Of a DNA stretch of 64,000 nucleotides, positions 31,801-43,800 are shown piece by piece (position 1 is the stretch's first letter; each line of letters starts with the position of its first letter). The translations under genes and the position numbers were made by a program. Source of the stretch: Chrysopilus asiliformis (taxonomy: Eukaryota; Arthropoda; Insecta; Diptera; Rhagionidae). The notes beneath the pieces are model-generated. The model saw nothing but the letters and a program-made list of their open reading frames with translations, did no database searches and was not told the DNA's origin. Location of the stretch: contig OZ035960.1 in assembly GCA_964034945.1 (NCBI GenBank), positions 78,587,331-78,651,330 of the forward strand, written 5' to 3'.

Positions 31801-34800
31801 ATTATTTTCTTTAAATGTATTTTTTGCACTTTCTAAAGGGTGGAATATTTCTTCTGGAAAGCCTATGTTCTAGAGAATGAAATGTAGATTTATTTAAAAA
31901 AAAAATTAAGCCGATCTAAAGTTATACGACATACATACAGACCGACAAACAGACAGATTTATGGGCATCCTAAATTTTTTGTCTGAAACGGATTTTGTAC
32001 TGGTCAGAGAGTATTGAAAAGTATATTTTTTTTAAGTTTTTCCCATATTCTTATTTTTTATAAAACATTTTTAACCCTTAATTTATGAGGTGAAAATCAT
32101 ATGCGTAAATGATGAGGTGGTTTGCAATGGACTTGTTCTAATCACATACCAAATCCGTGCTTTTAACTCGGCACACAACACCATACTGTATGAAGGTACT
32201 GAATATTTCAGAGTCACTGTGCTGAAAACATGAGAAATAGCAAAGAGAGAAAAGTCAATGTGGGTCCACTGGACCCACCTCATCAATTAAGGGTTAAAAT
32301 ACAAAATTTAATAGAATTTTTTTTTGTTCCCAATCGATCATGAAGCAAAAACACTTTTTTTTTGTTTCTTGAAATTGTTCATAATTTTTTGTTAAATATT
32401 CAATGAATTTTGCTTTCGAATAGCTTTGCATTGATATTTGTTTATAATGCTGTTCCATCGCATGCAGGATATACTGTTTTTGTTACTCCTGGTGCGTTTA
32501 TATCGAGTCATCAGAATTGTGCGATTTTGTTAGTAATAACACATACTTTTTCTTTGATAAAATATTAAATCAAGAAATCACAGGTATAAGAACAATTTTT
32601 TGACTGCCGATCCACCAACATGGGAGGAAGACGAGAACTACATCGCTGCGAAGGCAATGATTAAAAATTTACTTGTTATTAATGATATAGCAGAGCGTGG
32701 AGTAGCTTTGATGACTCGATATAATACTGTTCTAACGCACCAGGAGTAACAAAAACAGTATATCCTGCATGCGATGGAACAGCATTATAAACAAATATGA
32801 ATGCAAAGCTATTCGAAAGCAAAATTCATTGAATATTTAACAAAAAATTATGAACAATTTCAAGAAACAAAAAAAAATTCCATTAAATTTTGTATTTTAA
32901 CCCTTAATTGATGAGGTGGGTCCAGTGGACCCACATTGACTTTTCTCTCTTTGCTATATCTCATGTTTTCAGCACAGTGACTCTGAAATCTTCAGTACCT
33001 TCATACAGTATGGTGTTGTGTGCCGAGTTAAAAGCACGGATTTGGTATGTGATTAGAACAAGTCCATTGGAAACCACCTCATCATTTACGCATATGATTT
33101 TCACCTCATAAATTAAGGGTTAAAAATGTTTTATAAAAAATAAGAATATCGGAAAAACTTAAAAAAAATATACTTTTCAATACTCTCTGACCAGTACAAA
33201 ATCCGTTTCAGACCAAAAATTTAGGATGCCCATAAATCTGTCTGTTTGTCGGTCTGTATGTATGTCGTATAACTTTAGATCGGCTTAATTTTTTTTTTTA
33301 AATAAATCTACATTTCATTCTCTAGAACATAGGCTTTCCAGAAGAAATATTCCACCCTTTAGAAAGTGCAAAACATACATTTAAAGAAAATAATTCATGA
33401 AAATGTTCTTAAAAAATTGCTGTTTTGGGACCAAAAAAGCATTAAATTTCAACCGTAGGTCAAAACTTCGTGAAAATTAGATGTTCGTCTAGTTATCCTC
33501 TACAAAAGTTGTCTTTAGACCATCAACGAAAAATTAAATATTATAGGAGTTACGGACAGTTAAAGCGATTCACCATTTTAAAGTCTATTTTTGAAACTTC
33601 AATGAAAAACCGGCTGGGTTTTTTCCACTACAGGTTCCTACTTTTTTTTTTAAATCTTATTTTTTTGACCTAAACTTCACGAAAATGGACGGGGAGCAAC
33701 AAAAATTACAACTTTGCACATATGGGCAATCTAGTGCACACGGCAGAAAAATGACGAAAGACGTGCCGCCTCAAAGTGAATCCTAATGTAAACACAGTCT
33801 ATAGTATCAGCCCAGCAAGATTTTAGTAACGTGTTCAACTACAAATGCAACACTTCGCATCTGTAGAAGGATGTAAATGTGCGTGTAGTGGTGAAGTATT
33901 CTTATTTACTTTCGCATCGCCATTGGACGAAGAGAGACAAACTAATGTCATTCCATCTAACCATTCTGTTCTTGCATCAACTTTTGTTATTCCCAGTGAC
34001 ATATCTGCGGAAGCAACATCGAATGATTCGGGAATTCCTTAATTTGAACTCGGATCTTAAAATTGTGGAATTTCCACTCGATGTTGCTTCCACAGAAATT
34101 TCACTGGGAATAGCAAACGCTCCTGCTTCACCAAATGAGGATCCGGAAAACACAAGAAATGAGGACACTTTAATAAAAATAAAATTATCGGAGTATTTTG
34201 TTACCAGTAACGCTAAAAGTAACACATGTTACTTTTAGCGTTACTAGTAACAAAATATTCACATATTTCGTCTCATTTCATCTCACACCTAATAAGCATA
34301 AGGCTGTCTCGTTTCTACATTGCTAGAGCAAGACATACTTATAGACGTTTGGCGTTGGAGTAAGTGCGATAGACATTCACACAGATTGTCAATTGCACGT
34401 GAGTTTTTTCCCAACCCTTTAAGAAGATTCACGCATAGGGTAACAGTGAATTATCACGTTACTCCACTAGTTACGTAACTAGTTCCGGATCTTACTGGGA
34501 GGCTTGTCGAAACGAAATCGAGTTAGAGGCCTTCTTTCGTGTGTGTGACCAGTTCGTGAAAGAGATAATTCTTTAAAATCCAGAGGTGGCGGGGACTTTT
34601 ATTTTAAAAATATGTGACATTTGAAACTAAAGCAAAGAATCTTTGGCCGAGTTCATTTGCCAATTAAGGTTGGAATACAATTAGCCCGACACATCATTTA
34701 TGGCGACAGATTACGTCGACAGTTTTGTCCCTCACATACAATTACGCACACTCACTTTGTTGTTTTAAACATTATTTGGTTTTCATTTGATTGTGACAAT

Positions 34801-37800
34801 CGGACTGTGAGCCACATATGTGAATGTAATGTAAGGAAAACAGGATACGAACTACATTTCCTAATATTTTCTTTAATTTCCACTTGAGTGACGAAATTTT
34901 GATTCTATGGCGTCCCCATAAGATTTCATTTTGAATCAACCATGAAATTTTGTCGGCAAGCTGACTGACATAAGTTAAATTCGATTGAACTTTTCTCGAC
35001 GACAAAGTTGGTCGGATTAATTGTATACAGAAGCATGGAGTACTATGATTTTAAAAACTCAAATGTCGCCATAAATGTTGTGTCGGGCCCATTGCATTTT
35101 GCGCTTTATCGAAACAATCCAGGACTTGGGTGCGAAAGGAATTAATTCCAACTGAGGATCGTACCGAAAGGAAAGAAGTAAAAGAAATCAAAAAAGAAGG
35201 TGCCGCAAGTGGGAAAGTAAGTCCTTAAGTAGATCTTCCAAAAAAAAGAAAGCTCGATAGAGCGGATGATGTTTTGGAACACATTAACGAAAAGCTTTGT
35301 GGAGATAACGTAAAAGAAATCTAACAAATAGGGTCCCTAAGTAGAACATTCACATCGCAACCCTTGTATTATCTTCTCACCAGCCTGGCCAAAGCGAAAG
35401 AATATCCGTAACTCTTCCTCAACAAAACAAAATCAAATTATTCTGGTTAAAAATTAAAAAAAAAATCCCAAAATTATATTTGTTAATTGTTAATTTGAAA
35501 TTACGATTTATTTGTCTTTAAAATGTTTTTATTTAAAATTTAAAGAATATTTCATTATTATTTGTTTTCTCGCCCAATCATTATTTCCTGCCATGAAACT
35601 TTTCCTTCGTTATTGATATAATGAATTAAATTATCGCGTACTATTTTTACTATTCTGGTTTTGTCGTTATTGTAAACTTGAAAAAGTGTCTGCATTGGTT
35701 CCCTCTCCAGATATTATTGTCCCAGTTTCAAATACTTCTGCGTGGAAAACTACAGGAGAACTGGAGGAATTCTTGCAATTTCGCCGAAGAAAATTATACA
35801 AAGTGCAAGAGGTCGTAACGCGATCTGGATGGATGTTAATTGGCGTTTGAAATATTCTGAACTACGATGCCATAAAAACAAAAGTATTTTCTACCTTTTT
35901 AGAACATACTAGCAGACCCTTCGTTGGCAGCTAAAAGTTTTTTGTATAAATTTTAGAATGCCAAAAAACCATAAATAACTTAAAAACTTTTGGGAAACAA
36001 TGTTATTCTTAAAGGACCTTCCGTTTCGAATTTTGAAATTCCAACTCCAGATTCGTGATAAGCAACCCTGAAAGCCTCCCAAAGCCTGTTTCTGCGAGAA
36101 AAATTGGAAAAAGGACATTTCCGTTATCTGTATAGGACCTTCCGGTTAGCATTTGAAAAATCGAACACCAGATTCGCGATCAGCGACCCCAAAAACCCCC
36201 TAATGGAAAAAGGATATTTGCGTTATTCTTACAGGACCTTCCGTTTCGAATTTTGAAAATCTAACACCGGATTCGTGATCAGCGACCCCAAAACCCCTAT
36301 AATACAAATTTTTCCGGGGAAAAATGGGAAAAAGGATATTTTCATTATCCTTACAGGACCTTTCATTTTGAATTTTGAAAATCCAAATAGCTAAAAAGCT
36401 GCTCCTGGCAACACAGATCATTTTGTAAAAAACCGCGTAAGAATCGGTCCAGTAGTTCTTGAGTTTTGTAATCTCAAACCAATCAACCAACAAACTTCAA
36501 TTTTTATATATATAGATTTGATATAACTGTATGGTGAAACCAAAGGGTATATTAAATTTACCTTACCGTTTGTAACACCAAGATCTAGTGTGTTTAGAAT
36601 GATAAAAAAAATTGAATTTTGAATGTCCGTCTGTTCGTTTGTGGCGCGGATTGCGGGCGCACGGATTGGGCTAGAGACTTGAAATTTTACGCATATTCGT
36701 TTTTCTTGTTGGGCAAAAATGAACCATTAGGGGGGATGGGGGTACCCCTGATACGAACGAAAACGTTTTTTGCGAATATCTCAAAAACGGTGCATCTTAT
36801 CAAAAAAGTGCAAGAACAAAAGGTCGTTACATGGTTTCGGTCAGTAGGACAGGTTTCTTTCTATATTAAATACAAAATAAATCAATTTCGATCTGAAAAA
36901 GCATATTTCTATATATTAGTTGAAGGGAAAACTATTGAATTTCATCATATTAGCTTGATGATAACGCCACGACGATTCGTACGGATGTGGCAAGAAAAAG
37001 TAAACAGTTTTCAGTTCAGCGAATAACAGCCCAGCATATCCGAAATTTTTAGTTTCGGTCGTCATATGCTACGTGCCATACCAGTCCCGCAATTCATTTT
37101 ACACTTGAGCACGTATCAAAACACACCACAACGAAATGTAATCACCGTCAAAAGGCTGCAGGAAATCTCATTGTGCGAAAGCTTTATCTCCTATGAATAA
37201 AAAAGGTAATATATGTTCATTTTCGCCACGTGAGTTAACATTTAACCTTTATTTGGCCTGTTAACCTTTTATGGGAACTAATTTATCTCATCGTGTTTTT
37301 TTCTTAATTAACGGCGTCACCATTTATAAAAGACTAATGTATGCACCCTCAGTTCCGTTCATTCTTAAATAATTCCTCCAATCATTTGGATCCAGTTTTT
37401 TAAAAACTTTTATTTGGCTTGCTTTCGTGTTTGTCTGTCTGTCAGATTCAAATCTTGCAATCCAATTTAGACCCACTTTCAGTCATCCGTTTGACTTGAA
37501 ATTTTGCAAACATACGTAAGTTCAATGACTACTTCGTCCTTGTGAGGATAGGGGAAGGATAACGTGGATACTAATCAGACACAAATAACTAAGCATAAAA
37601 TAACAAAAATTAAAAAAAAACTTTAATTTTAAAAAAATGCATTTAAAGGAAAAAAAATAATTTTTTGGGACTATCAGAAATAAAAATAAAATAAATATTT
37701 ATCTCGCTTTTATTTCTGATACGCAGTACCAAAAAAATATTTTTTCCTGTGTAGTGCATTTTTTTTAAAAAAAAAGGCTTATTTTAAAATTTTCTTTTTA

Positions 37801-40800
37801 CTAGAAAGCCAAAATCTATTTCAAAATTTTTATTCGGAGAATTTTAAAAATTTTGAATTTGTCGTTATTTTTCTTGGAAATGGCTTTTCTCAAGGTTATC
37901 AAGTTTGCTTCATAAATCGAAATCTGCGTCTTTGTTTCAAGACTCCTGCTTAAAACGTATTTTCTGCGTCAAGATTTTTAACAATTTTTCTTCAAAGACG
38001 ATTATATAAATAAGATTCTTATCGATCCTTATCGAGTTTTCAAGACTTTCTGTTATATATTCTCAATATCATTTGATTTTTCATTGTTATTTTTGTTTAA
38101 TTTAATTTTAATCAACACTAATATAATTACTATAATATTACACATACAAACTTTTTCATACATAATTTGGTTCACATTTTTATTTATTTTTTACTTTCCT
38201 CTATAGAAGGAAACTATTGTATTCATGACAGAGACTGACTCGAGAACGGAGACAGATAGAAAATTTCTGACGAAATGCGTTTCAGCGAAATTATGAGGAT
38301 GTCTGTGGATCTGTTTGTCGGTCTGTCCGTTTTACATATTTTAAATAACTCAGGAACGCGCTGACCTAGCTACTTGAAATTTTTTGTAAATAAGTTTTGC
38401 AAAAATCGTAGGTTTCTACCAACTTTTGGAAAAGTGACCGTAGCTATAACGGGTACCTCCCATACCATTTTTTGAAAAAATATCGTTTTTTGGAAAATTT
38501 TCGAAACCTATGCAATTTTGCCTATGCCCTTTTGCAAAAAATTAATGTAACAAAATTTCAAGAATATAAAATTTTTCACATTTCTTGCTTTAACGTTTTT
38601 TTTTTGTATCTCTAACGATTCTTAAGATATTCGAAAAAAAATTGGTTTATTGAAAATCTCTCGAAAACTGCATTTTTATGAAGAAAATGCATGTTCGACA
38701 TTTTTTGCTTGAACGGTTTATACGTATGTCTCTAACGGTACCAACATATTTTAAATAAAAAATGTTTTTTGAAAATTTCTCAGTTTTTGATTTTTTTTTT
38801 GAAAACTATGCGATATTGTGAATAAAATGCATGTAATCAGATTCCAAGGAAACAAAATTTCCTGTATTTTTTCCTTTAACGATTTTTACGTATGTTTAAC
38901 GGTTCTCAAGATATTTGAAAAAAGTTGTAATGTATTAAATATTTTTTCGAAGCTAAATAGGCAGAGGAAAGCTTCGTGTTGATTTCAACTGATATTTTAA
39001 ATTAATTTTTTTTATGGCAGAAAATGTAACGCCATCAATATCTCGCCCAGTCGGCGATTCATCCGATATCAATGCATATCAACCGGCCTTTTCACAAATT
39101 GGTGCAGTCAGTGTTCGTCCACCAGAATTTTGGCGTCATAAACCACAACTTTGTGTCATACAACTTGAAGCCCAATTTGTAAACAGCCGTGGTTGCAGCA
39201 TTGGAGAGGAAATTTCAGATTTGCTTAGCGACATTTTGTTTAATCCTCTAGCTGACAACAAATAGATTACTTTAAAAGAAGTATTAACCAGTCGTCTTAC
39301 AGATTCGGAAGAAATCCGATTAAAAAAAGTTTTGAAAGTTCTAGATCTTAGGTGATAAAAAATCATATGATTTTTTACAACAAATTAAAGTTTTGTCAGC
39401 CAATTCTATATCGGAAAATGTTTTAAAATCTTTGTGGATGGAGGATGGAACGCCGTTCACAAACCGTGCAAGCAATTCTCTTAGCAAGCAACAATTCCCT
39501 AGATTCACTAGCTGAAATTGCTGACAGGATTGTTTCAGTATACGTTGGAAATAGTATTTGTTCCGTGAGTTCGTATCAATCTTCCGTTAATAACGCTAAC
39601 ATTTTTTTATACTTATACCCGGTTCCACAGTTAAAATTTAAACTTTGGCTCAGTTGAACTTGACAATTAGTTTAAGCTTTAGCTCAAGCTACAGCTGGTT
39701 CACAGTCAAATATTATGTGTGGTTTAACTGAATAGTTCACTAAATTTTGTAAGACTCTGTTTTCTGTCAAAAATTGTAAATTGAGTGGCAATCATAATTT
39801 CTGAACATCACATGAGTTTGTTATACAAAATATAATTAACCAGAAAATGTCTGAGCAGCACATGTCTTTCTTATACAAAAAAATAGATTTTTTTGGAAAA
39901 TATTACAGAGGAAAAAAAATGCCAGAAAATGTCTAATCAGCACATGACTTATTATACAAAAAGAATCGAAAATTTTTGGAAAAACCGGATACATGATTTT
40001 CTTATACAATCTCTCAAAAAATTGTCAAAAATTTGCAAAAAAAATCACCTAAGGTGTAATATTTCGGGAATAGTAGGAGATAATGATTTGCTGTTAAAGG
40101 CAAAAATTTAGAGAACTGTATTACCTTTTTGGCAAAATCGACTTGTTCACATACGAGGGCAGTCCGATAAGTACTTAAAATTTTGGAAAAGTGACCATTT
40201 ATTTCTCAACATAGTCTCCTTTTAGCTCGATACACTTGACCCAGCGATGCTCCAACTTCTTTAACCCGTCCAAAAAATACGTTTTCTCAAGGTCTGCAAT
40301 GTAGGCCTCCGTAGCGGCGATGACCTACTCATTCGACTCAAATTTCTGCCCGGCGAGTGACTTTTTCAAGTTTGGAAACAAAAAGAAGTCGCACGAGGCC
40401 AAATCTGGAGAATACGGTGGATGGGGCAGCAGTTCGTAGCCCAATTCGACCAATTTGGCCGTGGCGACGGCGGAGGTGTGAGCCGGTGCGTTGTCATGGT
40501 GGAAGAGCACTTTTTTCTTCGCCAAATGGGGCAGTTTTTTCTGCAATTCGGCGTCGAATCGGCCCAATAATTCGGTATAGTAGAGCCCTGTGATTGTTTT
40601 GCCCTTCTCCAGGTAGTCGATGTAGATCACACCTTGTGAATCCCAGAAAACGGTGGCCATCACCTTTCCGGCAGATAGGACAGTCTTCGCCTTCTTCGGA
40701 GCACGTTCGCCGGGTAAAGTCCACTGTTTCGACTGTTCCTTAGTCTCTGGTGTGTACCAGTGGATCCATGTTTCGTCGACGGTCACGAAACGACGCAGAA

Positions 40801-43800
40801 ACTCCTTCGGATTGTGCTTAAACAGCGTCAAACACTGCTGTGAAGTGGTTTCACGGTTGCGCTTGTTGTCCGGAGTGAGCAAACGCGGCACCCATCGCGC
40901 CGACAGCTTTCTCATGCCCAAAATTTCATGCAGGATATGACCCACGTGGTCTTTTGAGATGCCTACTATCTCAGCTATCTCGCGCACCTTCAATCGGCGG
41001 TCTGCCAATACGAGATCGTGGATTTTTGTTATGTTATCCTCCGTGGTAGCCGTTTTCGTAGCACCTGGGCGTGGCTCATCAAAAACCGACGTGCGACCAC
41101 GTTGAAACTCGTTACACCAATTTTTGACGGTCGCCATCGAAGGAGAAGAGTCACCGTACACAGCATCCAAGCGCTCTTTGATTTCGCTGCGCGATTTCCC
41201 TTCCAGAAACAAGAATCGAATCACCGACCGATATTGCTCTTTTTCCATTTTTTCTGAAATCCGCAGACACGCCCGCTTCCATACGCGGTCAAAACAAAAC
41301 TACGAGTTCGATTCGGCTGAAATTTTGACTGTAGCCGTCTATGAGAATGTACTACACGATAGTAAATTTCTCCTGCGATAGTGGCGCCATCGGGCGGTGA
41401 GGCTAAGTACGTATCGGACTGCCCTCGTATGTATGTGCATATCTCGGGAACGAATTGAGATAAAAATTAACGGTAAAAAACAAATTGAGGGCACTAATAT
41501 TTCTTTTAATCTATTTTTTACATAGCATCATAAATAAACCCGTTAGTTTTCGAGAAAAACGCCAACCATTATTTTTTTAGAAGTAACGGTACATTTCTAT
41601 AACGGTTCGGGATATGGAATTCTTGTGTAACGCAAAAATATGGCAAATGCTAATATCTTCAATTTCCGTCATATGGACTGCTATCGAAACACGCTTAGTT
41701 TCAGAGTAAAACGCGAAAAACCAAATCTAGTTTTTTTGAAAATTCAATTTTCGTTGTGCTGCTCAGACATTTTCTGGCTAATTTTATTTTGCTCTGTCAT
41801 ATTCACAAAAAAATCGTTTTTTATAAGAAAGTAGTGTGCTGTTCAGAAAATTTCAGTTTGTATAAGAAAGTTATGTGCTGCTCAGACATTTTCTGGCTAA
41901 TTTTATTTTGTACAAGAAAGTCAAAAAACATTTTAATGAATTTAGTGTCGAAATATATATAGGAAGTGTCGAAATAGAGAAATGACATTTCTAACACTTA
42001 ATCTCGTGAGTGCAGATTTGAACATCAACATTTTACGGCTCAAATTGAACGATCATTTGAGCTCAGTTCAACATTTAAACCAATACTATGAAACAGTGAA
42101 AGCAATTGAGCGAAAGCTTATCCTTAATTCGAAGCTTAAGCTCTGACTGTGGAACCGGGTACAAATAGTTCATCGTTGATGGTAACAGACGGTCCAACCA
42201 TTAAAAGTTCTCGTCTTTTCCGTTATGATGACTTGTAAGATGAATTTTTTAATATATAGTGGTGTTGAAGTTTCGATTATTCCTCCTTCTCGTTTCGATA
42301 AAAAAAACGCTAAACTTTTTGCCGTTAATTCAACCAAAACTATTACCTATGGTACAAAAAAAATCCTCTATTTTATCATTTATGGTACTTGTATTGAAGT
42401 AATGTTGGCTGGGGAACTCGATTTTAAACTTTTTTTTTATCCTTCTTGCATATACATATAAATTATGTTATCTTTTTTTATTTGTTTAATAGAGTTCAGG
42501 AAAAAGCTCTGTGATCGAAAGTCTGGTAGGACGTTCATTTTTGCCACGTGGTACCGGAATTGTTACAAGGCGTCCCCTGATTCTTCAACTTATATATTCT
42601 CCTTTAGATGACAAGGAGAACAGATCAATAGAAAGTGGTATATAATATATACAAATAATATATGTTGTTTATTAAAAAAGATTTTTTTTTGGAAATTTTC
42701 TAGGAACACTTAGTCTTGAAGAATGGGGTAAATTTCTTCACACTAAAAACAAGATATTTTCAGAATTTGATGAGATAAGGCAGGAAATTGAAAGGGAGAC
42801 AGATCGCATGGCTGGGAATAATAAAGGAATATGCCAGGAAGCAATAAATTTAAAAATATTTTCATCTCGAGTTGTAAATTTGACTTTAGTTGATCTTCCG
42901 GGTATAACAAAAGTACCTGTAGGTGATCAACCTGAGGACATAGAAGCGCAAATTAAGGATTTGGTGTTAAAATATATTGAAAATCCAAATTCAATTATTT
43001 TAGCTGTAACAGCAGCTAATACAGATATGGCCACAAGTGAAAGTTTAAAATTGGCCAAAAATGTGGATTCAGATGGTCGTAGAACATTAGCAGTCGTTAC
43101 AAAATTAGATTTAATGGATGCTGGAACAGACGCAATTGACATACTTTGTGGTCGTGTTATACCTGTGAAATTAGGGATTATTGGTGTAGTAAATCGTTCA
43201 CAACAAGATATCTTCGATCAAAAACATATTGAAGATCAATTAAAAGATGAAGCGGCTTTTCTCCAAAGAAAGTACCCGACATTAGCAACACGAAATGGTA
43301 CTCCTTATCTTGCAAAAACTCTTAACCGATTATTAATGCATCATATTAGAGACTGTTTGCCAGATCTTAAGGTGTGTATGTGTAGTCAAGTTACATTACG
43401 AATGCATTATTAAACATATATTAGAAAATCCATATTATAAATTTATTTATTTATAATATACTAGCAGACCCTTCGTTGGTAGCTAAAAGTTTTTTGTATA
43501 AATTTTAGAATGCCAAAAAACCATAAATAACTTAAAAAGTTTTGGGAAAAAATGTTATCCTTACAGGACCTCCCGTTTCGAATTTTGAAATTCCAACTCC
43601 AGATTCTTAATTAGCGGCCCCAAATACCCTATAATGCCAATTTTCCGGGAAAAATGGGAAAAAGGATATTTGCGTTATCCTCAAATTCCAACAACCAACT
43701 CGTGATCAGCGGCTACGGAAACACCCGAAAGCCAGTTTTACGGAGACAAAATTAGAAAAAGGATATTTGCGTTATCCTTTCAGGACCTTCCATTTAGAAT

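Larger units (their letters stand above)
31221..33799. mobile_element. 2.6-kb near-perfect palindromic element
   Basis: Ends GACTGTGTTTACATTAGGA (31221) and its inverted form ending at 33799. From about 31440 to 32510 and 32735 to 33735 the two arms are inverted copies with only scattered differences. The left arm has roughly 170 bp extra near 31265-31435. A unique ~225-bp centre holds a coding remnant (32603-32749). Each arm carries a TTAA-flanked MITE at mirrored positions. Possibly a foldback transposon or a rearranged copy of a larger TIR element. Confidence 0.85.
39617..42160. mobile_element. TIR element family H, carrying a mariner
   Basis: ACCCGGTTCCACAGT at the left and ACTGTGGAACCGGGT at the right. 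Subterminal segments are also inverted (GCTCAGTTGAACTT near 39646; TTGAGCTCAGTTCAAC near 42057), and CAGAAAATGTCT/AGACATTTTCTG motifs occur in both halves. Without the mariner it is about 1.27 kb and non-coding. A fragment of the same family is at 16041-16480. Confidence 0.75.
38995..42461 (+). mobile_element. Gypsy-like LTR retrotransposon remnant, split by a TIR element
   Basis: gag-like coding sequence (39014-39605) and a retropepsin remnant (42170-42461) lie on either side of the family H insertion 39617-42160. Reverse transcriptase, integrase and LTRs are not seen. It is in Drp1 intron 1, same strand as the gene, and its protease remnant ends about 30 bp before exon 2. Confidence 0.7.

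Noticed and set aside
32083..33111. Pair of 67-codon frames M-M-R-W-V-Q-W-T
   Set aside because: They are mirror-image readings of the piggyBac-like MITE in the two palindrome arms, not genes.
33845..34238. Open frames with C-K-C-A-C motif, considered as a THAP or zinc finger
   Set aside because: Spacing does not fit a THAP or C2H2 finger, and the region is an inverted repeat.
36619..37026. 135-codon frame
   Set aside because: First half is repeat family A; the rest has no recognisable domain or conserved pattern.
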